Position numbers and translations under genes: made by a program. Shown here piece by piece: positions 37,025-49,659 of a stretch of 64,000 nucleotides of DNA. The notes below the pieces were generated by a model. That model was not told where the DNA came from, did not search any database, and worked only from the letters and a program-made list of their open reading frames with translations. The DNA lies in the NCBI GenBank assembly GCA_026826555.1, contig JAKSZT010053928.1, forward strand, positions 4,796,024 through 4,860,023, in the 5' to 3' direction. The stretch comes from Tolypeutes matacus (taxonomy: Eukaryota > Chordata > Mammalia > Cingulata > Chlamyphoridae). The first letter of the stretch is position 1. Each line of letters begins with the position of its first letter.

Positions 37025-39915
37025 CCCTCCTGGGCATGCATTTGCTTTGAGCTGTAGAGTGTAACTACACCTCCAGAACTGTTGGGAGCTCTTGTGTGAT
37101 TTAATATCAAGACCTCCCTAGGCCATGGCTAAATGACACAATTCATCGTATATGTATAGATTATTTTTATATGATTATATATATGAAGAGAGAGAGAGAA
37201 TGAGAGAGAGATGTCTTAAGTTATCATTTCCCATATTGGGTTCTGACCAAGACATTTGGTGATTTTCCCAAGGTCATATTAGTTTGTCCATTCCATTCCT
37301 CCTCTTGGAGAGTTACAATGTACATTGGTATATTAAAATTTCTGAGAAATCCTCTGCTGAATTTTGTTCCTTGCTCATAGTAGGCATTAATTTTAATATT
37401 TATAAGTGAATAGATGTTACCAGTGTTTCCCAAGTCTTCTTCATCAAGGAAACTTTTTTATGGAATACTAATTAATAACTCATGGTACAACAGTGTCCTG
37501 CATGGGATATAGTTATATGGGGAAAAAATGTTGTTTATGTGAAACTCAAAATTAACCAGGCATCCTATAATTTTATTTGCCACATCTGTCAGCCCTATTC
37601 TTTCTTCATCTCCCTCCATCCCATGGTTTCAGTGGAAGCAGCCATGTTAGAACAAATGAGCCCTCCCCTTAGCCACAATTGATAGGTTGCAGTGGTGGGC
37701 ACCTAGTCCAAGTTAAGCCAATCCGATTCTTTCCTTCAGAACGTGGAATTAGGGGCAAGAACACACAGGTCAGTCTGGATGCTGTCTTGAACTGAGAGCA
37801 CATCAATGAGGGAAGTGTTGGTGATGGCCGTCATCCACCATGAAGGCTGAGGAATGGAAGAGAGAAGCAGATTCTAAGAGATAGAGAACTTTCAAGGTTC
37901 TCCACAACATTCCAGCTCCTGCTTCTTGCCTTTTCTGAAGCCTGGTTGTTTAACAACTCTTGATTTCCTTAGGATAAATCTTTTTTTCTGCTTAAGCTAT
38001 AATGCTCAAGTAGATTTCTGTTTCTTGCAACCAATATCCTCATATAGTGTTATTCTTCCCAGAGGGAAGTTGATTTGCTCTATCATTCATGATTTGCTGT
38101 AATAAGTCTGGCATAGAGTGCTGACATGCATTCTGAGACTGAGGTAGCCTATCTTTAAGGAGAACACTTTGAAATCTAGGGTAAGTCTGGGCAAATGGTG
38201 ACATAGGGAGCAGTGACTTGACCATTTTCCCAATTAACTCCATCTTTAGCCTGGAGGGCTCCAGCTTCTTAAAAGGGGAATCTCAGGGAAATCACAAAAC
38301 CACTTCACAGGCTCTTTCTCTGGGTAAACGAGCAAGTTCACTCTGCATGCCAGATTTAGATTCTATACTTTAAAATCCTGAAAATCCCAACACTAGAATC
38401 CTGAGTGGAAAATTAGACCCCCTAAGGTCCATGGCTGTTGGCCTTGAGTTAAGTGTCACCCTTTGTTCTTACCATGGGAAGTTCAATTTAGAGCAATTTG
38501 GAATGATTCCCTCCAGTCCCAGGGCATCATTAGATATTTCAAGGCTGGTGGTTAGCTTGGTAAAAACCACTTCCTCATATTAGAAGATCACAGGGACTAT
38601 TGAAAAGACATCACAGAGTGTGTGATTTTAAGCAAGTCATAGTTTTCAGATTACCAGTATTTTCAGACAGCTTAAAAAGTGCTTGTATCTTATATATAAA
38701 CACAATCTATATGGTAAAGCTCACATTGACCTTGGAGAAAGCTCCTTTAATGCAATGTAGAAGTGTTGTGGTGTCCTTGGGTATCATGGGTTATTTAGGA
38801 ACATTTTATTTTACATTATTTTATATTATTTTCTTTAAAGCCAGAATGGAAACAAATAACTGTAGCTCTTTGATGAATAAATATGAAGCTCAGATTAGGA
38901 GCTAGTAGCTCCTTAAATGAACTGTTCATAAAGTTTGAGAATAATTTCTATTGCCGTGAGATTATTTTTAATATGATTTTATTGTTGGTTGGCTCTGACG
39001 CGCGATTCTCATTTTAGTCTCGCAAAATCAGTGTTCTTTTGCCAGGCAACCTCAATGCATCTGGAGTTTTCAGCCGCTAAACTCTTAAATTGTAATGGAC
39101 TAGGGTACCATATCCAGAAGACATTAATCAATGCATACACATTATAATCATTGCCACAAATAAGCCTAATCAGCATTGAAACTATAAGTTGATACACATT
39201 TTTACTTTTTACAGGTGACTCCTTTTTAAACCAAATGAGGTTTTCCTCAATTTCTCAAAGTGCAACTAAGGGGTAAGAGGCATACATATTCGAAAAATCT
39301 GTTCATTGAAACCTGTGTTTAGGTCGAGAAGGAGGGATTTAATTGAAATACTGTGGTCTGAAACCTAAGCACACCCTTCTGAAGCTGATTTGCAAGTTCA
39401 CATTTTCTAAGTAGAAGGTCATGTCTAGGAAAGAAGTAGTCTGATAATGACATGATTTTAGAGAAGGAGGAGAATAGTCTGATTTCTGAAGATTATATAC
39501 ATTTTATACATATGTACATTTTTGTATACATGTATTTATGTATATATACACATTTAAAAACAGCTATGTTTTAACATTTTCTTAGAATATTCTTGGCTTT
39601 GTATTTTATTTCTTCCAAGTTCTGCTCTATGTTAGAAATTAGTTTCCTTAATAAGGAAACACGAACATGGGAACCTTCTGCTAGTTTAGCGTTGGCAGTC
39701 AAAGCTTCGCTGATATTGTTAAGAACTGTTTGTTGAACTCCAGTGCTGTGTGGAGAGAAGCTGACATTGTTAGCTACTTGTATACACTTGGATGTGTTTG
39801 CTTTGGACTTGGCATAAGGTTTGAAGGAGTTTGTGCCCTGGTTTGTTTTTCTTTTATTGTATTATTATCATTGTTATTTTGGGACTAAAGATATAATTTT
39901 ATGAAACATTAGTAT
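37025..39915. other. Non-coding stretch
   Basis: No supported gene. It includes a (GA)n microsatellite at about 37185-37211 and a probable but unnamed interspersed repeat at about 37570-38030. Confidence 0.4.
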
Positions 39916-39919
39916 CTTG

Positions 39920-40105
39920 CTAAATCTGTGGTCTTGGGCAACTTATTTAAGCATCCTGAGCTTCAATTTCTTTATTTGCAAGAGGGAGAGAACAATGCTT
40001 ATTCCATCAGGTTGTTGTAAGGATTACATAAGAAAATATATACAGAAATACTCCTAACACAGTGCTTGGCATAAAACTCTATACACTATACATGCTAGTT
40101 ATTTT
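39920..40105 (+). repeat. MIR SINE
   Basis: It has the full MIR order: 'gtggtcttgggcaacttatt', 'gagcttcaatttctttattt', 'ggttgttgtaaggattacat' and 'cacagtgcttggcat'. Confidence 0.85.
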
Positions 40106-40109
40106 CTTC

Positions 40110-41420
40110 CCTTCAACTAAACCAACTGAAAGATGAGGTAAAGAAAATTGATTAATAAGGCAAAAAGAGATAGTCCCTGTGGCCTTAGTATCATGTGTAA
40201 TCTAGGCGAGTGGTTTTATTATTAGTACTATAGGGGGCAGTAGCTATAATTGCCCTCTTTTGTTATTCCATAGGTTCTGATGAGAATCATAAAGGCTAGG
40301 AGATTCCCCCAGACTGTTTACACGGATGGCAACCTAACACAGTTCTGTAGCATCATCGAAGTCTGAGGTCGAGAGTTTAGATGGTAGTTAAGATAGCGTC
40401 ACTGAGACAAAGTCTGCTTATCATTCAAAGTTTAGGAACACATCTTTCTTCAGTTAATTTTTCAAAAATTAGAAATGAATGTAGTATTTTGTTTTGTGTT
40501 ATTAGAGAAAATCCTCCCCTTAACTGGTGTGGGTCCTTTTTAACCCAAGCTCTTGAAAGCTTCCATGATTAAGACAGCCTGCTTTCACCTGGTCGTGTGC
40601 ATCTGCATAGGAATAGAAGGAAGGGAGGTGGTTATTTGGGATGCCGCCCCATCCCTTTCCTACTACATATCTCACCCACATCTGCAATTATTAGTTTATT
40701 GGCTTTTGTCAGAACATAGGACACTCTGTCATCTCTGTGCTTATTTACATGCTCTTCCCTTGGCTTTGGAGCACAGAGCAGGACTATTGAAAGCAAATTT
40801 AAGGAAACTGGGTGGGGGAAAGTGAGGCATTCCTGAAGGAGTGAGACTGATGCTAGGGTCTTGAGAGGTGAGGGTTCCAAAAGTGAGGAGAAGGCATTGA
40901 CAAAGAGGCCCAGGGGATGGAGTGGCTTGGGGAATGTGGAAATGTGTTACTAGTTCAGAATTAATGAGCCCAAAGGTAGGGAGCAGCAAGAGGTTAAGCT
41001 GAAGGCATGGGATAAACCAATGAAGGCCCAGCTTGCCAGGTTAAGGGACTTAGAATTTATTGGGTAGGTGATGGGGAGGCTTTGATGGGTTTTAAGTGGG
41101 GTAGGGACATGGTCTGATACCCGTCTTCCCCCAGAGAAGTCACTGGGTTGGGGGAACGGGTCAGATAGGGGAGAGGTTTCCTCTCTACCAGTGTGGAGTA
41201 TGAGTATGTACCAGTGGCCAAGACTAGAAACAGGAGACAAGTGAGTAGGTGACTACTACAAACTAGATTAGAGCTAATTAGAGTCTGAGTAAGTTGGTAA
41301 TATGCCCATCTAGATGATTATACCTATACTACCCCCTCCAAATAAATTATGAATATTAGCTTTCTTTTGATACACTATACAATTGACAAAATTCTCCTTC
41401 CATTTGAGTCACACAGGTCC
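40110..41420. other. Non-coding stretch
   Basis: No gene is supported. Positions 40840-41240 are G-rich on the plus strand with overlapping short open frames on the minus strand. They look like an ancient unclassified repeat ('agggacatggtctgatac') rather than coding sequence. Confidence 0.4.
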
Positions 41421-41421
41421 T

Positions 41422-41602
41422 TGGTTGTCAATCTTGGTTGCATACTGGAATCACCTAGAAACTTTTAAAAACTGATGCCTGGGCCCCATCCCCAAAGATT
41501 CTGATTTAATTGGTATGGAGTGCAATCTGGGCATTGGGATTTTTGAAAGCTCACTGGCTGATTCTAAAATATGTAGCAAAGTTTGAGAACCACAGGTGTA
41601 GG
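41422..41602 (+). mobile_element. MER5A-type hAT-Charlie fragment
   Basis: It contains 'ggaatcacctagaaac', 'tgcctgggccccatcccc', 'gattctgatttaattgg' and the terminal 'gtttgagaaccacagg', the MER5A order to the 3' inverted end. Confidence 0.85.
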
Positions 41603-42024
41603 TATCATCCAAATGGCATAAAAGAAAAATATTCACTGGAACAATTTATTCCTATCTTTCTGATCTTGTCCATGGGTTTAGAAACCCATAGCCAATGTAA
41701 AAAAAAAAGTGTTCATGATAACTAATTTGTTGGGATTATTAGGAAAATTGTAGATCTTATGTAATAGTCAGCCAGTATATTTTTGGGAGTTACATGCTGA
41801 GTCCTAGCTGTATTTCACTGAATCAGGTGCATATGGTTACAGAGAGCACTTAGTGAAAAGTCTTCTTTACTCTCTTTGGGTTAAAAGTAATTATCATTGC
41901 CAAGGATTTATGTTGTTTCTTCTGTGGGTTTATTTATTTTTTGTGACTCTAGATTCATCCTAATGGTTATTTCCACTTAATTGTCTTGTGTTAAATTGTT
42001 AGCCAGAATCATTCAGGTCTTTTC

Positions 42025-42160
42025 AGTGGTGGTCCTAAGGATCACCAAGGACTCTTGCAAAGGGGCTGATTAGGATTCAGTAGGTGTGGGGTGGGACCTG
42101 AGCTTCCAGGTGATGCTGCTACTACTGGGCCCCGGAACATACTCTGAGTGAGGACCCTGG
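42025..42160 (+). mobile_element. MER5A-type fragment
   Basis: It carries 'gattcagtaggtgtggggtg', 'gacctgagcttcc' and 'aggtgatgctgct', a partial MER5A. Confidence 0.65.
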
Positions 42161-42701
42161 GGTCCTAGGAAATAATCTAAAGTCACTAATTATTCTCCTT
42201 CTTCATCAATTATAATTATATGAGGGGAAATATAAAGAAAGGAAACAATAATACTTAGTTTGAAAAAACCTCAAGGTGAAGACCTGTGGTTTTCCCAGAA
42301 ATAAATACAAGATCACTTTTCCATTTGTGCATGACATTTTTACCTATTTCAAACCTCTCATTGTGTCTTTGAGGACACCCAGGAGAAATTACTTCATGTC
42401 CATGCAAATGAAAGTTGAGATTCTGGGATCCATTGTTTTTAAATGGATCAGGAGACTTTAGTAAAAAGTAATTGAAATGTTTAATGCTTTAACTTTACTA
42501 GCTAACAAGCTAGTAATATCTCACAATGTTGCTAGTCTCAAATTTTGAGAATTTGAGATAATCAAAGTGAGGACCAATAAATTCTGGGAGAATTCACAGC
42601 TGAGTTTATACTCTTTTGAGGGCTTTGTTTCTAATGACAGAATATATATATATCCCTCAGAGTACAAAGTTCAATAAAGTTGATTCAAAATCCATAGGAA
42701 C

Positions 42702-43156
42702 TGTTTTAGTTTCCTAGGCTGCTCAAAGCAAATACCATGGAATGGGTGAGGTCAAACAATGGGAATTTATTCCCTCATGGTTTTGAGGTGGGGAAAATAT
42801 CCAAATCAAGGCATCATCAAGAAGAGACTTTCTTCCCAAAGACCAGCTGCAAGAGATCCTTTGCTCCTCTGTCACATGGCAAAGCACATGGTGGTGTCTG
42901 TTGGTCTCTCCCTTCCCTTCTGAGTTTCATTGATTTCAGTTTCTTGCTTCTGTGGCTTTCTCTCTGTCATGTCAGAATTTATTCTGTTTATAAAAGACTC
43001 TGGTAATAGGACTAAGACCCATCCTGATTGAGGTGGGTCACACCTTAACTGAAATAGCCTCATCAAAAGCCTCTACTTACAATGGGTTCACACCCACAGG
43101 ACTGGATTAAATTTAAGAACGTTTTTCTGGGATACATACAGCTTCAAACCACCACA
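42702..43156 (-). mobile_element. Solo LTR, MaLR-like xenarthran family, copy 1
   Basis: The 455-bp element starts (plus strand) TGTTTTAGTTTCC and ends CCACCACA. The flanking 5-mers GGAAC (42697-42701) and GGAAT (43157-43161) agree at four of five positions. On the minus strand it shows 'cctgtgggtgtgaacccat', 'gatgaggct', an AATAAA and 'tggtatttgctttgagcagc'. It aligns by eye with the element at 58724-59182 and more weakly with 57815-58253. Confidence 0.8.
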
Positions 43157-43159
43157 GGA

Positions 43160-44056
43160 ATCCAATTTCTACTTTTAGAACTCAGAAAGTTTGAGATTTT
43201 AAATATCTAATTAAAAAAGCAACTATCCAGCAGGTTTTTTTTTTTTTTTCTTTTTTTTCCCCCTTTAGGCAAAGAACTCATGAGGACTCTTAATTAAAAT
43301 TCTTGAAGAATGAAAATATAAGTTTATATATGTAACTGGTACATTGAACTAGTGTGACCAGTAAGATGTAATTGGAATGAAACTTTTTTTTAACTTCCAC
43401 TGCTTTTTAAGATATATTCAGTGGGGGAGTTCCCTTTCATTGGATGAAAGCTCTGGCAGACTCCAGGAATTCTCTAGTTACTTAAGGAGTAGAAATTTCT
43501 ACCATCATTCTAAACCAAAATGCACCTCTTGTTTTACACATAGGATTCTATTCTAATGTATTAATCAATATTTCAATGTGCATTTAAAGGGAACAGCTGT
43601 TTGCTGTTCTGATTGATTGCCCCACCTGTTAGCTCTGAGGGGATCAAAGGGAGGCCTGCTGTTTGGCTTTATCGAGGGCTTCCCCTTGACCCCAAAAAGA
43701 GTTCTAAATGGAACCTTGGGGCCAGGGTCTAGGTGGGGTCTTTCTGGCTTTGTTCTTAGTAGCAGGGGGTTTCCGGGTGGGGTCTCACAGCCATGTTCTC
43801 TGCTGGGTCCCAGCCACCTTCCCTCTTGCCTTTACTAACCTGTCTCACTACTCCACTGCCTGCTTCTCTCTTCACATTCCCTTGTTTTCTGGAGTTTCCA
43901 CTCTATAAAGTCTTTGGAGTCCCATCATTCCCTGGAGGTTCTCTGTAGGCAGAATTCAAAATGGCTCCAAACCACTCTCTTTCCCTGTGGGATGGGAGTA
44001 GGTGTCGCCAAAGAATTCCTCTCACACATTCTTTCCCAAGACCCACTCTTTGAGCC
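43160..44056. other. Non-coding stretch
   Basis: A T-rich tract lies at 43229-43262. Positions 43600-43920 are GC-richer with short open frames, but nothing supports a gene. Confidence 0.4.
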
Positions 44057-44060
44057 CTTT

Positions 44061-44651
44061 TGTAACTGGAGGTTAAGAAACATTATATAGATTCTTTTAA
44101 AATTAGTCAAAATGGTTAATATCTGAAATTACTGAAACTTGCTAGACTAACTTCACTTTTTGTATGTGGCCATTTCCAACTACAGACTTGCTATTGTAAT
44201 GATTACTCCAGATGGCTCTTACCTTTGTATATGAACATTTCTATGGAAAGGGTTGACTACTCCACCTTCCTCTGATATCCACATGAAAGACCTTGTAACT
44301 GACCTTTGTTTTTGGTATCCCTCTCTCCCAGATGCCTTGATCTGTGATAATGGTTATAACCTTGTAATTCACCCTTGCACCCTGTCAGTACCCACTCCCA
44401 TCCTGGCTCAGCCCCTTAATATTTATTAATGAAAGAACCTGTGCAAACTCCACCCCAATTACTCATTAGCATCCTGATGTTATAAAATACTAGAATTTCT
44501 GCAAACCTGAGAGGCAGTTTTGGGCCATGAGGCCGACTGTGCTCCTTTGCTTGCGCAGCCAAATAAACTTTTTCTGTCTTTGAAACCCCGGTGTCTCAGG
44601 AATTGGCTTTAAAGACATTGGGAGAAAAGAACCCACTTTTGCTCGGTATCA
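44061..44651 (+). mobile_element. Solo LTR of a class I (gamma-like) endogenous retrovirus
   Basis: The 591-bp element starts TGTAACTGGAGG and ends GCTCGGTATCA. It is flanked by the exact 4-bp duplication CTTT (44057-44060, 44652-44655), the duplication length expected for class I ERVs. Near the 3' end it has 'ggccatgaggccgactgtgc', AATAAA in 'gccaaataaactttttctg', then 'gaaaccccggtgtctcagg', the typical R-U5 layout. No internal viral genes are adjacent. Confidence 0.75.
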
Positions 44652-44877
44652 CTTTTATATCCTCCTTGAAGGTTTCAAGGTTGCCTATGCAGCTTTTAGT
44701 AACCCTTTTTGAAATTCCTATATGGTAGTCTGGTACCTCATTTTGGAATTTCATGTTTATAGAATCTTTGATGTCTCACTCATAAGTTCCAGTTTAATAT
44801 TCTTTTACTCTATAATTTAAGCTTCTAGTCCTCTTCCAAAATTGGACAATTCCTAGGCCACTGGATGATGTTAAAAT

Positions 44878-45075
44878 ACCTTTCTATATGTCAGGGTTTC
44901 TCACCCTCATCACTATTGATATTTTGGACCAGGCAGTTCTCTGTTTTGGGGAACTGTCCTGGGTGCATTGCAGAATGTTTAGAAGCATCCCTGGCCTCTA
45001 CCTACCAGATGCCCTTATCACCTCTCCCCCACCCTCCCCCAGGCATGACAATCAAAAATGTCTCTAACATTGCTA
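44878..45075 (+). mobile_element. MER20-like hAT-Charlie element
   Basis: It contains 'cagggtttctcaccctcat', 'actattgatattttggacc', 'atgtttagaagcatccctgg', 'cctctacctaccagatgcc' and 'acaatcaaaaatgtctctaa', the known order of this element. Confidence 0.8.
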
Positions 45076-45079
45076 AAGT

Positions 45080-46515
45080 CCCCTGGACTACTAGAACCAC
45101 TGCTATATTTATTTATGAATACAGGTCTCAGAGCAAATGCGTTGAAAACAAGGCATGCATCATGGATACAACCTAGACCAGAATGATTGCTCTGAAGCAA
45201 ACTCAGACATCCACCTTGTCCAACCACTAGCTTTGTAAGAAAGGAAACAACTCAGAGAGGTGAATTTGACTGCCTGGTGTCACCTATTCTCTGTCAGGCA
45301 GGGCTGGGAAGAACCCAGATCTCCTGAACCTCATGGCATGCTCATTGTGAGGTCAGGGATAAATAATTATTAAATTTCATCAGCACTGCTAATTTTAAAG
45401 TACCTATGCTCAGAATTTTCTGTGCCAAAAATAGAGCATAGAAAAATCTTATCTAATTAGTTAGTGAGTAGCACTGAATTAAAATTGGACACCATAATTA
45501 ATCAATGCTAAATTGTAGTCAAATCCATTACCCTTGAGTAGATTATCTGTGTGACCCACAGTCTCCTTCTGACACCACATGTCGAGGGTCTGCAGATGCT
45601 GATTGGAAGACTTTGGGAAGGGGACAGGCTGGGGGTTGAGGAGAACCTGTGAGTGGCAGCAAATCATTTTTGTGTTATCTATGGTTTGTTTTTTTATCTA
45701 TGTCACTACTCCTCTCCATTAACAAAGCTAATAGAGAATTGACTACTACAAACTTCTAAAATAAAAGGCTAGAGATGGAAAAACACATCCCAGAAAAAAA
45801 AGAAAAAAAAAAAAAAGATCCAATTGTCTGTTCTAACTATGGTCAATTTCAGGACCAAGTGATCAAATTTCAGAACTTTTCTTTCTTTTTTCTAACTAGA
45901 GGTCTCTTGAAGTATTTTTTTTCCAATCACCAGACAAAATATATGCTTTCCATAGTGTCTCGCAAGAAATGGGCTATAGGAGCACTATTATAGCATTTTC
46001 CCTACTATTTTATTTCCTGAGGAGTAAATTTTATTTCTGAATTCTCATATTTGAGGGTTTCGATCTAAATTGTGGTGTTTTAATTGCCTTGGCACCTCTA
46101 CCTGAAAGCTTCACCGTCAGCCTAAACCCAGCTTATTGAAGTCTCAGTTAGTGACTCACTACCTTTCACTCCCCTGGGGAGCCTGTCTCTCCCAGCTCTG
46201 TCCACAGCACCCCAATCTCCTTGGCTAGAAATGTGGAAATTATCAGCAAGTCTTCTTCTTTAAAACTAATTTTAAAAATTTAAATAATTTAGAAATGTAT
46301 TATCCATAATAAATACTAACACATTTCTTCCATACTTTTAATCCTTGTGCCACTTTCATTCCTCAGGTGAAAGAGCTAATTAATGTGCTCAAGGTCATTC
46401 AGTCCTAAGTGATGGGCCAGGGATTTTTAGGTCACCTGAGACCCATGTCCCATGCTCTTAACCACTCTGGGCAATTTCTCTCTTTCAAATGTCTGCAGGG
46501 GTTGTCCTTTTCCCT
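45080..46515. other. Non-coding stretch
   Basis: An A-rich run lies at about 45795-45817 and a MIR3-like trace at about 46315-46440. No gene is supported. Confidence 0.4.
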
Positions 46516-46519
46516 GTGA

Positions 46520-47225
46520 CTGGGAGCGTTCTAAGAGCCTCCTCAGCAAATGGCACATACCTCACACCAGTCTGTCCCAAACACTGTTTCTAATAGGCCA
46601 TTCCTTCCACCTAGATCCCTGTTACTTATCACGTCAAGCCCAGGGCTCCTTCTGGCCTCTGCTCCCTCACCCAGGTGGGTCAGCTCACATCAATTGTTCT
46701 CTCTTCAGTCACCCTTTTTTCCACCTCAAAGGTAGCCTTTGTCTCTCCCTTAGGCCAGGGGTTCTTAACCTTTTTTGTTCCATGGACCCCTTTGCTAGTC
46801 AGGTGAAAACCACAGACCCCTTACTAAGTCCACACTGTACTGTGTATTATTTAATAAATATTTCACACCCGCACCAACATGTTCCCACAAGAATAATGTT
46901 TTTTTTTTTTTTTTTTTTAATTTAAATTCACACCCACGGACCCCTTGTTAAGAACCCCTGCCTTAGGCCTATCCAGTCACTGAGTCCTGGCCTGATACTC
47001 ATTTCTCTGTGAAACTTTGTTGTTGTTATTGTAGCTCAATTGGTCCCTAATTTAGTTAGCCCAACCCAGCTAAACTCTTACTTTTTCTTTAAATACTTCA
47101 CATGTTACTTTGTGCAAGTCTTATTGCTCCACTCTCTTTCCTAGAATACTGTGTATCCAAAGATGAATGACCTTCCAGGCACTCACAGTACAACTCAATA
47201 AATGCTTGTTGGTTTCTTTGGCAAC
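46520..47225 (+). repeat. LINE-2 3' region, split by a hAT insertion
   Basis: L2-like sequence runs from about 46520 to 46747 and resumes after 46969. It ends with 'ccaggcactcacagt' and 'caataaatgcttgttgg' near 47190-47213, the L2 3' terminus. Confidence 0.7.
46756..46960. mobile_element. hAT non-autonomous DNA transposon with perfect TIRs and TSD
   Basis: The 205-bp element has exact 14-bp terminal inverted repeats (CAGGGGTTCTTAAC at 46756-46769 and GTTAAGAACCCCTG at 46947-46960). It is flanked by an exact 8-bp target duplication, CCTTAGGC (46748-46755 and 46961-46968), the hallmark of hAT elements. An internal T-run fills about 46900-46918. No transposase is encoded. Confidence 0.95.
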
Positions 47226-48005
47226 ACTTTTCAGAAATGGGAGGTTACATTGGGACAGAAATAAGACTTGATGAGAGTCTCTGAGCATTGCTAAAACCAA
47301 TAGGAACAGAGCTGCTTAATCTTAAAGATAAGAAGCTTTCCTAACAATATTTAAAAATCATTGTGAGGTAGAAGAAGTGACACTCATTTTTAAACCAAAA
47401 TATATTAAGGCAATTTTTTTTTTCCTATTTGAGCAGAGGCCCAATTTGCCCATTTATGATTTGGAGTTGTTAATTGTTTGCGAAAATTATTTGTTGTGAG
47501 TCTAAGATGGATGTTTCTAAGACTATTGGGAATATAAAATTCTACCAATTTTGTATTTTTCACATTTCCTTGCAATATGAAGTATAGTTTGTGAATCTTA
47601 TGAGTTGCATAGTGCATCTGCTTTTGCAGAATGAATTTTAAAAATATGACTTATAAAAGATTTTGATTTGTTAATGACACTGAATATGTTTTAGAGATTA
47701 TTTTAGGTGCTGACAAAAATTAGCAGACTATGCAAAACCCATTTTTTAAAAACCCCTCCAGGAGACGGGTAAGTCTAGAAGCTGTTAGTTGCTCACTCTT
47801 ACCCTCTCAGCTTGTAGTATCTAGCTTCAGCTAAGTCAAGGAAAAGCCTGTTAATATTGTGGGTCACCAAAGTGCAATTTCCTGGAACTTTTTCCCTGTC
47901 AAGTGCATCAGCACTCTTCACTATGTCACTCTAGGAGTGCTGTCTTTTTCCTGTGCTCTTGCATACCTCATGTCCAGGGCTTAAAGAGTCTTTGGATTAT
48001 TAAAG
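47226..48005. other. Non-coding stretch
   Basis: AT-rich sequence with no exon or repeat that I can name. Confidence 0.4.
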
Positions 48006-48016
48006 GTATGTGCTGA

Positions 48017-49647
48017 TTCATTTTTGAAGAGGTTTTGGATCACAGAAGGGTTACAACTACCGCAGGGGAGGATCGATAGGGTGGGGTGTCAGTGATAGGG
48101 GATACATGGGAGGAATTTCACCTGGGCATACATATAAGGTATATAAATATGTTCAAATGTTCATGGAACATTGTCATAGTAGGTAGAGAATCACACAACA
48201 ACTGAAAGATTATTGAATTCCCATCCTGGGGAACTCTGTCACATTGTCTAATGGAACAGCAAGAATCCTCCAAGTACAGGGGCAATGACTAGTGAAGAGA
48301 GATGATCAATAGATGGGCCCTTGATATTGATGACTATGCTTATGAGCCTTTTGCTCTTGAATTTGCAACTTAGCCCAATGTAGAGTACCTAAGAGTTACC
48401 TCCTGAGACCCTCCTTATTGCTCAAATGTGGCCTTTCTCTAAGCCAAACTCAGCATATAATGCATTACCCCGCCCCCCACCAGTGAGGGACATGACTCCC
48501 GGGGATGAGCCTCCCTGGCACCGAGAGATTAGAACCAAGCACTGGCTGGTGAAACAACTGGAAAATGACCTTGAATAAAAGGGGGAAAAGGTAAAGACAA
48601 ATTAATGTATATGGCTAAAAGACTTCAAAGCGAGTCAGGAGGTCATCAGATAGGTGACGCTTATGCATGTCTCAGCAGGATCTCATAGATGGCCAAGGTA
48701 GATACTACTCCAAATAGTGGGGCTCCTGAGGGCTCCAGAGACACCCATGTCCTATGGTCATGGCAGAGAGTTCTGGAGTTTGGTCCTTGCCAGTGGGCCC
48801 TACTTTGGAGTTTGTGCTTCTGAGTGTGACAGAGTTGGACTCAGATGTGACTTCTCTGCACATGACTCTTCTGTCCCTTTTATTCGAACCTATAGTTGGT
48901 GCTGGATTTGGTAGGTGTACATCCAAGAGACTTTAATGTCTGGGCTGTCCATATGCTAGCTGGGCCCTGAGCCTCAGCAGAGTTGCAGCACCTACTCTCT
49001 AGTTCATTGGATTCACCCAGGACAGCTGATGGGGAGGTGAGGATGGACAACCACCACACCAAGGAACTGAGAGCTTAAAATTGCAAGCAAGAGAGTCCCA
49101 TCCATCAGCCATATGGGATATAAGCCCCTCTCAATTAGAGGTGGAGTGGGCACCACCAACCCAGAATCCTCAGGATTGGGGAATAAAATATGGACTAGAG
49201 TAGACTTATTGGTATTCTACTACAGACTTATTATGATTCTAGCAATGGAAGAAATTGTATCATTGAAGTGGAGACAGTGGCCACTGGAGATGCTGTAGTC
49301 AGGGAGAGGGAAAAAAGGTGCAATATGGGTGTAGGACTTGGAATTTGGCCTGAGTGACATTGCAATGACAGATACAGGCCATTATATATTTTGCCATAAC
49401 CTACAGAATTGAGTGGGAGAGAGTATAAACTACAATGTAAACTATAATCCATGCTTAGTGGCAATGCTCCAAAATGTGTTCATCAATTGCAATGAATGTA
49501 CCACACTAATGAAAGAAGTTGTTAATGTGGGGAAAAGTGGGAGGTGTGGGAACTGGGGCATATGGGAATCTCTTATATTTTTTTATGTAACATTTTATGT
49601 AATCTAAGTATCTTTTAAAAAATAAATAAAAATACATTTAAAAAAAA
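48017..49647 (+). mobile_element. Xenarthran L1-type retroposon, copy B (longest, 1.6 kb)
   Basis: This plus-strand, A-tailed insertion is flanked by an 11-bp duplication with one mismatch: GTATGTGCTGA at 48006-48016 and GTATGTACTGA at 49648-49658. Its last 900 bp align by eye with copy A (24779-25647, reversed), and shorter parts with copies C and the pair at 50677-51358. The longest open frames are under 80 codons on either strand, so it encodes no obvious protein. It may be the 3' end of a LINE or a non-autonomous derivative mobilised by L1. Confidence 0.8.
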
Positions 49648-49659
49648 GTATGTACTGAG

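Noticed and set aside
46452..46925. 157-codon open frame on the plus strand
   Set aside because: It runs through L2, into the hAT element and ends in its T-run, so it is an accidental fusion of repeats.
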